A stretch of DNA of 64,000 nt from a marine gamma proteobacterium HTCC2080. GTDB taxonomy: Bacteria > Pseudomonadota > Gammaproteobacteria > Pseudomonadales > Halieaceae. The DNA is taken from NCBI GenBank assembly GCA_000169115.1, contig AAVV01000003.1, forward strand, positions 1-64,000, read 5' to 3'. A program made the position numbers and the translations under genes. Below are positions 36,123 through 44,532 of the stretch, one piece after another (position 1 is the stretch's first letter; the number at the start of each line of letters is the position of its first letter). Below the pieces are notes generated by a model. The model ran no database searches. It was not told the DNA's origin and was given only the letters and a program-made list of their open reading frames with translations.

Positions 36123-37220
36123 TTAGGACAATTCAAGGTGGGGCGCGCCCGGAGCATCGACGAAAAAACCATCCAGAACGTTATCAGGCACTGATCCCAC
36201 TGTGTCGTAAGACCATTGGGGGTTCCTGTCTTTATCAATTAGCAGCGCACGAACGCCTTCGCTGAATTCCGGATGCCGCATAATATGGGCCGCCAATCGT
36301 AGCTCTGAACTAAACACCGCTTCGAGGTTGGCTTCGCGCGTTTCATTAAGCTGTCTAAATATCCAAGCAGCAGCGAGTTTTGAACCATTTATCAAGCCGT
36401 CACGGGCTCGCATTAACCAGGGATCATCGCCCTGCCATAGGGAAATACGATCAACAATTTCTGCAAGGTCATCACCAGATACCCAGGCATTGATCTCATC
36501 CATTAAAGGCTCAACCTGCGCCTTGGGCATGGCTAGCTCTGGAGCAATACCGTTAAGCGCCGCGGCCACAGTGGTAGCAGGGTCGCCTGCAGACCAATCG
36601 CTAGAAACCAGTGCAGCGATTAGCTGTTCACGTTGGCCATGTTCAAGAAAGTAATTGCCAAGGCCGCTGAACAAGGCGTCAGCGGCATTGATATTGGCCG
36701 CCGTTAACGCCAGAAAGCGCCCCAAATGGCCGGGCATTTTATTGAGAAACCAGCTGCCACCCACATCAGGAAACAGAGCTATTGTGACCTCGGGCATGCC
36801 AATTCGAGTACGCTCGCTCACCACTCGGTGGCTGCAGCCCGCAAGAATACCGAGCCCTCCACCCATGACCACACCATGCCCCCAGCAAATCACAGGCTTA
36901 GGGTAAGTGTGAAGGATGTAGTTCATCCGGTATTCTCGGGCGAAGAAATTTTCAGCGTATTCGCAAGGGCCCCCGGGCATTGCCAAGCAAGAATCCCGAA
37001 GCGCTTGAACATCACCACCCGCACAGAAAGCTTTGTCACCAATGCCGTCTATGAAGACTGCTGCGACGGTCTCGTCATCACGCCAAGCCAGTAAACTGTC
37101 CAACAGGATCTCAACCATGTCACGGGTCAAAGAGTTCAATGACTGAGGCGCATTTAAGGTGAGGTGACCAATACGGTAAGGGCCATCACCTAATAAATTG
37201 CTATCGACTGTTCCTGACAT
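36123..37220 (-). CDS. 3-hydroxyisobutyryl-CoA hydrolase
   Basis: A 365-residue crotonase-fold protein longer than an enoyl-CoA hydratase. It has the HIBCH-type segments KAFCAGGDVQALRDS, WGHGVVMGGGLGILAGCSHRVVSERTRIGMPEVTIALFPDVGGSWFLNK and a C-terminal EGVRALLIDKDRNPQWS. The family removes CoA from 3-hydroxyisobutyryl-CoA. It lies between the hydratase and 3-hydroxyisobutyrate dehydrogenase genes, which supports this over a hydratase role. Confidence 0.9.
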   Translation of the reverse strand: MSGTVDSNLLGDGPYRIGHLTLNAPQSLNSLTRDMVEILLDSLLAWRDDETVAAVFIDGIGDKAFCAGGDVQALRDSCLAMPGGPCEYAENFFAREYRMNYILHTYPKPVICWGHGVVMGGGLGILAGCSHRVVSERTRIGMPEVTIALFPDVGGSWFLNKMPGHLGRFLALTAANINAADALFSGLGNYFLEHGQREQLIAALVSSDWSAGDPATTVAAALNGIAPELAMPKAQVEPLMDEINAWVSGDDLAEIVDRISLWQGDDPWLMRARDGLINGSKLAAAWIFRQLNETREANLEAVFSSELRLAAHIMRHPEFSEGVRALLIDKDRNPQWSYDTVGSVPDNVLDGFFVDAPGAPHLELS

Positions 37221-37231
37221 AACCCAGTTTC

Positions 37232-38020
37232 CTAACGATTTTTCCAGTCGGGCTTACGCTTTTCTAAAAACGCATTCACCCCCTCTCTTTGGTCCTCGGT
37301 GCTAAACAATGCGACAAATTCAGTTCGCTCCGCAGCTAACCCGCCAGCAATGGTGATATCCCGAGCCGCATGAATAAGTCGCTTGCAGGCAGTGACAGAG
37401 GTAGGGCTTTGGGCACCCGCACTCGTGGCCAAGCGGGTTGCTACCGCAAGGGCTTCGCCCGTCGCAACAACTTCTTCTACCAATCCAATAGCCAACGCTT
37501 TGTCGGCACTGATTCGCTCACCGCATAAAATCATGCGTTTAGCCCACCCTTGGCCCACCAATTGGGTGAGGCGCTGAGTGCCGCCGGCACAGGGTAGTAA
37601 GCCAACGGTAGCCTCGGGCAAAGCCAGTTTGGCTTGGGTCTCGACCACACGAATGTCACAAGCCATCGCGACCTCGAGGCCGCCTCCCATCGCAAAGCCG
37701 TTAATAGCGGCAACCGAGACACCGCGGAAATCTGATAGCGCCTCAAAGGCCGCTCCGAAGGCTTCGCCCATAACCCGCGCCGTTTCGGGGTCACCATCGG
37801 CAAACAATTTCAGGTCTGCACCCGCAGAGAAAAACTTTTCACCAGCCCCAGTGAGCACCAGTGCATAGATCTGGTCATCCGCGTTAAGCGCTTCAACAAT
37901 CGCGCCCAGAGCTGGGAGACTCTCAGTGTCCCAGGTGTTAGCGGCAGGGTTGTCGATGGTCAGAGTCGCTACGTGTCCGTCAACACTTACTTTTATTTTA
38001 TCCGAGGGGCTCGTAATCAC
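37232..38020 (-). CDS. Enoyl-CoA hydratase
   Basis: A 262-residue crotonase-family enzyme with the CoA/oxyanion motifs GEKFFSAGADLKLFADGD and AAINGFAMGGGLEVAMACDIRVVE, and the PEATVGLLPCAGGTQRL catalytic region. In this operon it should hydrate methacrylyl-CoA to 3-hydroxyisobutyryl-CoA. Its ATG overlaps the acyl-CoA dehydrogenase stop by 4 bp (translational coupling), and the hydrolase follows after 11 bp. Confidence 0.9.
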   Translation of the reverse strand: MITSPSDKIKVSVDGHVATLTIDNPAANTWDTESLPALGAIVEALNADDQIYALVLTGAGEKFFSAGADLKLFADGDPETARVMGEAFGAAFEALSDFRGVSVAAINGFAMGGGLEVAMACDIRVVETQAKLALPEATVGLLPCAGGTQRLTQLVGQGWAKRMILCGERISADKALAIGLVEEVVATGEALAVATRLATSAGAQSPTSVTACKRLIHAARDITIAGGLAAERTEFVALFSTEDQREGVNAFLEKRKPDWKNR

Positions 38021-39177
38021 TTTATAACCTCCAGCGCGCCGTCCATCATAAGTTTACGACCCACGATGACGCGCATCACCTCGTTGGTCCCTTCCAAAAT
38101 CTGGTGTACCCGAGTGTCGCGAACATAGCGCTCCACCGGATATTCACGAATGTAGCCATAACCACCAAAGAGCTGCAGTGCATCATTGCAGACCTTAAAC
38201 CCCACATCAGTGGCAAAGCGCTTGGCCATCGCGCAGTAGGTGGAGGCCTGGGAATCTCCGGCATCGAGCTTGCTAGCAGCCAGACGAATCATTTGCCGTG
38301 CGGCAACCAGCTCGGTAACCATATCGGCAAGCTTAAACTGAGTATTTTGAAAATCAGCAATGGCTTGACCAAACTGCTTCCGATCAGAGACGTAGGCCTG
38401 CGCGTCTTCTAATGCTTGCTGCGCTGTACCCACCGAACAGGTGGCAATGTTGATACGACCGCCATCAAGTCCCTCCATGGCAATCGCAAAACCCTGACCC
38501 TCTTCTCCAAGACGATGACTGATTGGCACCTCAACATCGTCAAAGGTAATCATCCGAGTGGGCTGTGCATTCCAGCCCATTTTGTGTTCTTTTTTTCCGT
38601 AATTGACACCAGCAGCATCAGCAGGGATTAGCAATGCGGTGATGCCTTTAGAACCTGCATCTCCAGTACGAGTCATTACCACGAGAACATCGGTATCCCC
38701 CGCTCCAGAAATAAAAACCTTGCTGCCGTTTACGCGATATACATCGCCATCGCGCTCTGCCCGGGTTCGCAGCGAAGCCGCATCAGAGCCAGCGCCAGGT
38801 TCGGTCAAGCAGTACGACGCAAGCGTCTCTCCTGCGACAAGCTTTGGACACCAGGTATCAATGACAGCCTGCTGACAGTACTTGCCGATCATATTAGTGG
38901 CCATATTGTGAATCGTTAGAAACGCTGCGGTTGTAGTGCAGCCGCGAGATAACTCCTCGACAATGAGACTCGCGTCTAACCGGCTCATACCCAGTCCGCC
39001 TGCGTTTTCTGGGGTGTACATGCCCATGAAACCCATATCGCCTGCAGCCTTTAAGGCGCCCTTTGGAAATATGGCTTCCGCATCCCAGGCTGCCGCATGG
39101 GGTGCAAGTTCGCCCAAGGCAAATTCCCTGGCGCTAGCTGCGTAAGCCCGCTGGTCATCATCGAGTTCGTAATTCAA
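38017..39177 (-). CDS. Acyl-CoA dehydrogenase (probable isobutyryl-CoA dehydrogenase)
   Basis: A 386-residue FAD enzyme with the standard three-domain fold. It shows YCLTEPGAGSDAASLRTRAERDGD, the KMGWNAQPTRMITFDDVEVP region, the DGGRINIATCSVGTAQQALEDA helix and the C-terminal signature QLFGGYGYIREYPVERYVRDTRVHQILEGTNEVMRVIV, which includes the FAD-binding GGYGY and the segment holding the catalytic glutamate in this group. As the first gene of the operon ending in 3-hydroxyisobutyrate dehydrogenase, isobutyryl-CoA is the best substrate guess; other short branched acyl-CoAs are possible. Confidence 0.88.
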   Translation of the reverse strand: MNYELDDDQRAYAASAREFALGELAPHAAAWDAEAIFPKGALKAAGDMGFMGMYTPENAGGLGMSRLDASLIVEELSRGCTTTAAFLTIHNMATNMIGKYCQQAVIDTWCPKLVAGETLASYCLTEPGAGSDAASLRTRAERDGDVYRVNGSKVFISGAGDTDVLVVMTRTGDAGSKGITALLIPADAAGVNYGKKEHKMGWNAQPTRMITFDDVEVPISHRLGEEGQGFAIAMEGLDGGRINIATCSVGTAQQALEDAQAYVSDRKQFGQAIADFQNTQFKLADMVTELVAARQMIRLAASKLDAGDSQASTYCAMAKRFATDVGFKVCNDALQLFGGYGYIREYPVERYVRDTRVHQILEGTNEVMRVIVGRKLMMDGALEVIK

Positions 39178-39269
39178 AATCCCTTACCCCAAAAACGGTT
39201 GAAACATCTGCGTGTTAGCGCACGGTTTGGTGCTATGCCGCTCGGCACTGTAACAAAAAACCGAAGACG

Positions 39270-39283
39270 GCTGGTTGACCAGC
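39270..39283. promoter_or_regulatory. 14-bp perfect palindrome, candidate operator
   Basis: GCTGGT-TG-ACCAGC is a perfect inverted repeat with a 2-bp centre, 93 bp upstream of the acyl-CoA dehydrogenase start. Its position suits an operator or activator site for the valine operon. There is no T-run, so it is not a terminator. The regulator is unknown and no TetR- or MerR-type gene lies nearby. Confidence 0.35.
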
Positions 39284-39407
39284 AGTCGCGACCATCACAA
39301 ATAAAGCCTTGCCATTTCACCGTGTAAATGGGACTGGCCTTCCTCAACACCTATCTTTTAAAGATCAACGCCAGTCGTTTTTTACCCCATGAATAAACCG
39401 CTGCGCT

Positions 39408-39488
39408 TTTGTAGGCACCTGTCATAGGCGTACACCCGCTTCGCTTAAGGAGTTAATATAGTGTCTACAAAGTGATAATGCCTACAAA
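39408..39488. promoter_or_regulatory. Set of three TTTGTAGGCA-type half-sites upstream of the aldehyde dehydrogenase
   Basis: TTTGTAGGCA (39408-39417) is the exact reverse complement of TGCCTACAAA (39479-39488). A one-mismatch copy of the latter, TGTCTACAAA, lies at 39462-39471, 17 bp start-to-start from the last. This arrangement looks like a multi-site binding region for a regulator, 116 bp or more upstream of the chosen ATG at 39604. The LuxR-type protein encoded at 41129 is the nearest candidate. Confidence 0.4.
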
Positions 39489-39603
39489 CTGCCAAAAATA
39501 GAGTCGCTTGGTACTAACCCCTATCCTTGTTGCTGACAAGGCATTAGTCCAGCGTTTATTATGGGCATCGCTAATTTTTTCTTACAAATACCGGAAGCCT
39601 AGG

Positions 39604-41025
39604 ATGAACTCAGCAGCAATAGATCCCGTCACCGATCCAAAAGCTTACATAGCTGGCCTTGTGGCACGGTCCCGTGCCGCCCAACAAGCTATCGAGCATT
39701 ACTCACAGGAACAGGTCGATGATTTGATTCGAGCTATGGTCTGGGCGGTAGCACAACCCGGCGTCGCTGAGGAAGTGGCTCAATTTACCGTTGATGAGAC
39801 ACAGCTTGGCAACTACGAAGGTAAATTCCTGAAAATTCAGCGTAAAACCCGAGCGACTTTGGCCGATATTATTAATGATAAGTCCGTCGGGGTGATCGAA
39901 GAGTATCCCGACCGAAACATCAAGATCATAGCCAAGCCGCTGGGAGTGATTGGTGCTCTGGCACCTTCTACAAACCCTGAGGCGACACCGGTGATTAAAG
40001 GTATACACGCCGTGAAAGGTCGTAATTCAATTATTATTGCGCCCCATCCCCGGGCAAAACTGACAAATAAGAAAATTTGCGATCTGATGCGGAGCGCTCT
40101 CGCGCGCCTAGGAGCACCGGAGGATCTAGTCATTGGCATCGAGACACCGTCGCTAGAGACCACAAACGAACTGATGCGTCAGTGCGACCGAGTACTCGCT
40201 ACGGGCGGTGGCGCCATGGTCACTGCCGCCTACTCCAGTGGCACACCGGCGCTAGGCGTCGGTGTTGGCAATGCGGTAATTACAGTCGACCCCTCGGCCG
40301 ACCTCGATGACGCCGCAGAGAAAATCCGCATCTCCAAAACCCTTGATTTGGCCGCTTCATGCTCTTCTGATAACTCAGTGCTACTGATCGATGATATCTA
40401 TGAAGAAATGCTGAAACGCTTGGAAGGCCAGGGCGGATATGTCTGTTCGGCCGAGGAAAAAGCCAAGCTGCAAGCCACTTTATGGGACGATGAGCTCCAT
40501 ATAAATACTGCGATGGTAGCCCAACCGGTCGACCGTATTGCCGCCATGGCAGGCATTGAGCCACCGGAAGGCACCCAGTTTTTAATCGTATTGGAAGATG
40601 GCTTTGGGCCCGAGCATCCGTTTTCTGGAGAAAAATTGTCCGTCATTATGGCGTTATATCGTGCCAGAGATATTGAACACGCCATTGAACTCACTCGAAA
40701 CATTCAGGCGTATCAAGGTGAGGGGCATTCTTGCGGAATCTATTCAAATGACAATGACAACATCATGAAACTTGCCGCCGGTACGCACACCTCAAGAGTT
40801 ATGGTCAACCAACCTCAGGCGGCCTCAAACAGTGGTAATGTCTGGAACGGCATGCGGCAGACATTCTCCTTAGGATGTGGCTCTTGGGGCGGTAACGGTA
40901 CCAACCACAATGTGTCTTGGCGCGATCTAATCAACGAGACCTGGGTGTCTAAGCCCTTGGCTGAACACAAGGTTGTGCCCTCAGATGACGATTTGTTTGG
41001 ACGTGTTAAAGATAAACTGGCATAA
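39604..41025 (+). CDS. CoA-acylating aldehyde dehydrogenase (EutE/PduP/SauS-like)
   Basis: A 473-residue enzyme from the ATG at 39604. It belongs to the CoA-acylating group that includes the AdhE N-domain and sulfoacetaldehyde dehydrogenase. Evidence: PLGVIGALAPSTNPEATP near residue 117, GGGAMVTAAYSSGTPALGVGVGN near 202, the catalytic cysteine in DLAASCSSDNSV near 258, and the C-terminal FSLGCGSWGGNGT. It should convert an aldehyde plus CoA and NAD(P)+ to an acyl-CoA. It is not the MmsA type that normally joins valine operons. An upstream frame from 39508 is unlike the family. A LuxR regulator and an aminotransferase follow on the same strand. Confidence 0.88.
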   Translation: MNSAAIDPVTDPKAYIAGLVARSRAAQQAIEHYSQEQVDDLIRAMVWAVAQPGVAEEVAQFTVDETQLGNYEGKFLKIQRKTRATLADIINDKSVGVIEEYPDRNIKIIAKPLGVIGALAPSTNPEATPVIKGIHAVKGRNSIIIAPHPRAKLTNKKICDLMRSALARLGAPEDLVIGIETPSLETTNELMRQCDRVLATGGGAMVTAAYSSGTPALGVGVGNAVITVDPSADLDDAAEKIRISKTLDLAASCSSDNSVLLIDDIYEEMLKRLEGQGGYVCSAEEKAKLQATLWDDELHINTAMVAQPVDRIAAMAGIEPPEGTQFLIVLEDGFGPEHPFSGEKLSVIMALYRARDIEHAIELTRNIQAYQGEGHSCGIYSNDNDNIMKLAAGTHTSRVMVNQPQAASNSGNVWNGMRQTFSLGCGSWGGNGTNHNVSWRDLINETWVSKPLAEHKVVPSDDDLFGRVKDKLA

Positions 41026-41128
41026 AATGTTGGTTTTCGGACTCTGAAGGTTAGGCGACGAGGTCATGTATTGGGCGGTTCATGGCCCTCAAGGACTGTT
41101 GCTTCCGGGCGGATAACTAGGGCAGCTT

Positions 41129-41989
41129 ATGGCACACCCACAAGTTGAATCACGAACCCATTCGCCCGGCCTTGCTGAGGTTGTTAACATCCTAGCCCAG
41201 GTTATCCCTGTCTTGCACAAGGCTGAATTTCCTCAGGTTTTCACTCAGGCCCTGATGGATCTCACAGGTGCCGAGGATGGCACCTTGCTGTGGTTCAAGT
41301 CTGACCGGCTTCCCCAGGTCGCCTATAACGTGCCCCGCACCGATGGCGCCGAGAGCACGCTCGACGCTTATTTGCAGGGTGCTTTTTTACTGGACCCCTT
41401 TTACCGCGCCGCAGGTATAGATGGTTTACGGGGCATATTTGCGCTAAAAGATTTAGCACCAGAGGGCTTCAGAGATAGTGAGTACTTCTCAACCTGGTAT
41501 CCACTGACGGGCTTCAATGACGAATGTGGCGTTCTATTGTCGCTACCCGACGGCTTCCTACACTGTGCTCTTACTACCATGACTGCGGATCGCCACTTTA
41601 GCTTTGAGCAGCTACAAGTCATTTCAGACGCCTTTGCAGCCATCGAGGCGCTGGCGCAAAGTCATTGGGCGAATGCACCACAATTCAGTCACCAGCAAGC
41701 CCCCATACGCCAGCAGCTAAACGGCGCACTCGCAACCTTTGGCAGCTCCCTACTGACCCGTCGCGAGCGTGAAGTCATTGAATACGTGCTGCTGGGAAAC
41801 AGTACTCGCCGGATCGCTGAAAAACTTGGTGTCTCCGCAGAAACCATAAAGCTTCACCGCAAGCACGCCTACAGCAAGCTCGATATCTCCTCTCAAGGCG
41901 AATTATTTCATTTGTTTATGGACTGTATATTAAGCATTCCTCAGAATTATAATGAAGACCCCTTAATCGCCTATCAACAACGTCAGTAA
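41129..41989 (+). CDS. LuxR-family transcriptional regulator
   Basis: A 286-residue protein. The C-terminal LuxR helix-turn-helix is clear at about 205-270: LLTRREREVIEYVLLGNSTRRIAEKLGVSAETIKLHRKHAYSKLDISSQGELFHLF. The N-terminal 190 residues form a GAF/PAS-like sensor-sized domain with no receiver aspartate pattern and no clear autoinducer-binding motif. Lying between the acylating aldehyde dehydrogenase and the aminotransferase genes, it is the probable local regulator of both. The effector is unknown. Confidence 0.88.
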   Translation: MAHPQVESRTHSPGLAEVVNILAQVIPVLHKAEFPQVFTQALMDLTGAEDGTLLWFKSDRLPQVAYNVPRTDGAESTLDAYLQGAFLLDPFYRAAGIDGLRGIFALKDLAPEGFRDSEYFSTWYPLTGFNDECGVLLSLPDGFLHCALTTMTADRHFSFEQLQVISDAFAAIEALAQSHWANAPQFSHQQAPIRQQLNGALATFGSSLLTRREREVIEYVLLGNSTRRIAEKLGVSAETIKLHRKHAYSKLDISSQGELFHLFMDCILSIPQNYNEDPLIAYQQRQ

Positions 41990-42151
41990 TGCCTGTCAGA
42001 CACTTCAAAGCACGTCGGCGGGATATTGTCCACCTAGACATCTCTGGTGGTATTAGCGCTGGAGGTCAGTACAAACCACATTACAAGCCAATACAGGTGC
42101 TGACACAGCCTATGCTTATTATCAAAAGGATAATGTTTAATTTTTGATACA

Positions 42152-42164
42152 AATAGCAGCTATT
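42152..42164. promoter_or_regulatory. 13-bp palindrome, candidate operator
   Basis: AATAGC-A-GCTATT is a perfect 6-1-6 inverted repeat about 400 bp upstream of the aminotransferase start and 163 bp after the LuxR gene. It lies in the AT-rich part of the gap, so a regulatory role is plausible but not shown; short palindromes of this kind also occur by chance. Confidence 0.25.
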
Positions 42165-42193
42165 AGCAGATTTTAAGCCCCAATGACCCTTAT

Positions 42194-42206
42194 TTTGTGG
42201 CACAAA
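42194..42206. promoter_or_regulatory. 13-bp palindrome resembling the upstream half-sites
   Basis: TTTGTG-G-CACAAA is a perfect 6-1-6 inverted repeat. Its left half read through the centre, TTTGTGGCA, is one base shorter than the TTTGTAGGCA half-site upstream of the aldehyde dehydrogenase gene. A common regulator acting on both promoters would explain the similarity. Confidence 0.35.
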
Positions 42207-42568
42207 GTACGCCCTTGGTTGGCACATCATGACTAATAAGCTTGATATTATTTTAGGCGGATTTCAGCGAATAAAATGTATTTAATTTGCATTTTCGTTA
42301 CTTTTAGCAGCATTTATGGATTAAAAAGGGCCAACATGGCCGCAGTACGTCGACTTGATTATTGTTATTTGAATTATCTGCAGATATCCGTCCTGGTGAC
42401 GCTGGCAAGCACCGGGCACTCGTGCACGCGATTACTTATTGTCCACCCCCAAAGGGTTAATGCCCCCCCGCAGCGCATGTGGCACGATAGAGCACTTTAT
42501 CGTCATCTGACTTGTTCATATCGACAGTCCGCTGCCAAAAACGGGTCATTAAACTTGAGGGAAACGCC

Positions 42569-43936
42569 GTGAATGCGACATTAGATACCGCTACGCTTAA
42601 AAGGCTCGATCAGGACCATCACTTTCACCCTTTTACAGACTTTAATGATTATGCCCAAAACGGTGGTCGCATCATTAGTCGGGCAGAGCACATTTATATT
42701 TATGATTCCGATGGTCACCAAATACAAGATGGTATGTCAGGCTTATGGTGCTGTAATTTGGGCTATAGCATGGACGCCATTAAGGAAGCTGTGGCCGCCC
42801 AACTTCATGAATTACCTTTCTACAACAACTTCTTTAGGTGCTCGAATCAGCCTGCAGTAGAGCTCGCCAGCAAATTGGTAGAAGTCACACCCGACGGCTT
42901 CAATCATGCCTTTTTTACCAATTCTGGCTCTGAAGCCAATGATACCCAGCTGAAGCTGGTACATCGGTACTTCGACATATTGGGCAAACCCAATAAAAAG
43001 CACATTATTAGCCGCAAAAACGCGTATCACGGCTCCACGATCGCCGCCAGCTCACTCGGTGGCATGTCGGCGATGCACGATCAAACAATGGGCTTGAACT
43101 ATATTCACCACATTGATCAACCTCACTGGTTTGAGCGTGGCGGTGATCTCGACGAAGCCAGTTTTGGTATTCAAGCTGCCAGAGAGCTCGAAGCCAAGAT
43201 TGACGAGCTGGGTGAAGAGAATGTGGCCGCCTTTATTGCCGAACCGGTGCAGGGTGCAGGTGGGGTCATTATTCCTCCCGAAACCTATTGGCCAGAGATA
43301 AAGCGTATTCTTGACGAGCGCGATATCCTCTTTATTTCTGACGAAGTAATTTGTGGATTTGGTCGCACCGGTCGCTGGTTTGGCTGTGAGACCTATGGCA
43401 TGGAGCCCGATCTGATAACGTTTGCGAAAGCGGTAACCAATGGCTTTATGCCCTTGGGAGGGTCGATGATCAACGACAAGATGGCAGATGTGCTGCTCAG
43501 TGGAGGAGGGGAGTTCGCTCACGGCCTGACCTACTCAGGACATCCAGCTTCTTGCGCTGCCGGACTAGCCACTCTCGATATTTATCAAAATACTGGGATT
43601 ATCGAGAAAACTGCAACCGACCTTGCGCCGCACTTTGGCATGCGAGTTAAAGAGCTTGAGTCACACGCTCTAGTAGGACAGGTCAGAGTTTTGGGCATGT
43701 TTGCTGCTGCAGAACTCGTCAGAGACAAGAGCAGCCGAGAGCGCCTGGCACCTGAGTCAGCCGGTGCTGTTTACTGTCGTGATCGTGCTATCGAAGATGG
43801 TCTAATGGTGCGCCAAACAGGGGATGCGATGATCATGGCGCCGCCCTTTGTGACAACGCCAGCAGAAATTGACACGTTGTTTGAAAAGCTGACCGCCGCC
43901 CTAGATAAAACTGCGGGCCACTACAGCGTCACATAA
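42569..43936 (+). CDS. Class III PLP aminotransferase (omega-amino acid/diamine:pyruvate type)
   Basis: A 455-residue PLP enzyme that moves an amino group from an omega-amine to a keto acid, releasing an aldehyde. Evidence: HFHPFTDFNDYAQNGGRIISRAEHIYIYDSDG near the start, FFTNSGSEANDTQLKL for phosphate binding, SRKNAYHGSTIAASSLGG, FISDEVICGFGRTGRWFGCE with the PLP aspartate, and the lysine in ITFAKAVTNGFMPLGG. It most resembles the SpuC/omega-transaminase group. I chose GTG 42569, with GAGG at 42557-42560 and 8-nt spacing; an upstream frame from 42512 is not family-like. With the acylating aldehyde dehydrogenase upstream it could form an amine to aldehyde to acyl-CoA route. Confidence 0.88.
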   Translation: MNATLDTATLKRLDQDHHFHPFTDFNDYAQNGGRIISRAEHIYIYDSDGHQIQDGMSGLWCCNLGYSMDAIKEAVAAQLHELPFYNNFFRCSNQPAVELASKLVEVTPDGFNHAFFTNSGSEANDTQLKLVHRYFDILGKPNKKHIISRKNAYHGSTIAASSLGGMSAMHDQTMGLNYIHHIDQPHWFERGGDLDEASFGIQAARELEAKIDELGEENVAAFIAEPVQGAGGVIIPPETYWPEIKRILDERDILFISDEVICGFGRTGRWFGCETYGMEPDLITFAKAVTNGFMPLGGSMINDKMADVLLSGGGEFAHGLTYSGHPASCAAGLATLDIYQNTGIIEKTATDLAPHFGMRVKELESHALVGQVRVLGMFAAAELVRDKSSRERLAPESAGAVYCRDRAIEDGLMVRQTGDAMIMAPPFVTTPAEIDTLFEKLTAALDKTAGHYSVT

Positions 43937-43989
43937 GCCAGGGAACTTGCCTCCTACATCTGCGGGCCCAGCGCCCGCGTATCAAGCGG

Positions 43990-44532
43990 ATGAAAACACT
44001 TTCTCCCTCGATCATTAGACTGCGCGCACTGAGCCTGACAGAAAAAACCTGGTTCAACGCTATCTGGTTTCAAAGCACCTGGTTTTTGTGCGTACTGGGG
44101 CAGGATGCTTTGCTGCCCTTCACCCTAGGCATGTTGTCACTACATTTTATATTGGTACATTCAGCCCGGGAGGAAGCAAGGCGGTTGCTACCGGTTGTCG
44201 CCGTGGGTATCGGTGTTGATACCCTGCTTAGCGCCATTGGCATCTTCGATTTCGGGCCGGCACTAATACCTCTTTGGCTGATGGCTTTATGGGTGGCTTT
44301 CGCTGCTTCCCTGACCCGTGCCCTAGGCGTGTTTGGCCGTTCTCCTTGGCTGGCTGCACTGGTAGGAGGAATTGGCGTACCGTTTAATTATGCCGTCGGC
44401 GCGAAAATGGGGGCGGTCAATTTACCTATGGATCCTATTCTCACAGGTGCTGTCCTCATCACCATTTGGGCTATGCTTTTACCCGCCCTATATCGAGTAG
44501 CTAAGCCAATGCCCCCGGTGGAGCAGGCATGA
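43990..44532 (+). CDS. DUF2878 membrane protein
   Basis: A 180-residue inner-membrane protein with about five hydrophobic segments and the DUF2878 pattern: WFNAIWFQSTWFLCVLGQDALLP near residues 20-42, GIGVDTLLSAIGIFDFG near 76-92 and the PLWLMALWVAFAASL helix. Function unknown. It overlaps the next gene by 4 bp (ATGA), so the two are translationally coupled. In other marine proteobacteria DUF2878 and chalcone-isomerase-like genes sit together in larger clusters, often with cyclopropane-fatty-acid synthase genes. Confidence 0.82.
   Translation: MKTLSPSIIRLRALSLTEKTWFNAIWFQSTWFLCVLGQDALLPFTLGMLSLHFILVHSAREEARRLLPVVAVGIGVDTLLSAIGIFDFGPALIPLWLMALWVAFAASLTRALGVFGRSPWLAALVGGIGVPFNYAVGAKMGAVNLPMDPILTGAVLITIWAMLLPALYRVAKPMPPVEQA

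Larger units (their letters stand above)
39178..39603. other. 426-bp divergent intergenic region (valine operon / aldehyde dehydrogenase)
   Basis: This region holds the promoters of two divergent units. No protein-coding signal is convincing; the aldehyde dehydrogenase frame stays open back to 39508, but that stretch is unlike the family. Visible structure: a perfect palindrome at 39270-39283 and a set of related half-sites at 39408-39488, both listed separately. Confidence 0.6.
41990..42568. other. 579-bp gap before the aminotransferase gene
   Basis: No credible gene. A small open frame at 42276-42572 has mixed composition and no family features. The region is AT-rich between about 42110 and 42310 and holds two perfect 13-bp palindromes, listed separately. 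An imperfect hairpin (CCACC ... GGTGG) near 42030-42055 just after the LuxR gene lacks a T-run. Confidence 0.55.

Noticed and set aside
39604-41025. Idea that the dehydrogenase is MmsA
   Set aside because: The catalytic region (AASCSSDNSV) and LGCGSWGGN end are of the EutE/AdhE/SauS type, not of the MmsA type.
42276-42572. 98-residue open frame before the aminotransferase
   Set aside because: No ribosome site or family feature; it overlaps the true start of the aminotransferase and lies in AT-rich regulatory sequence.
43052-43522. 156-residue open frame antisense to the aminotransferase
   Set aside because: Lies fully inside a well-supported gene; no domain, no ribosome site.
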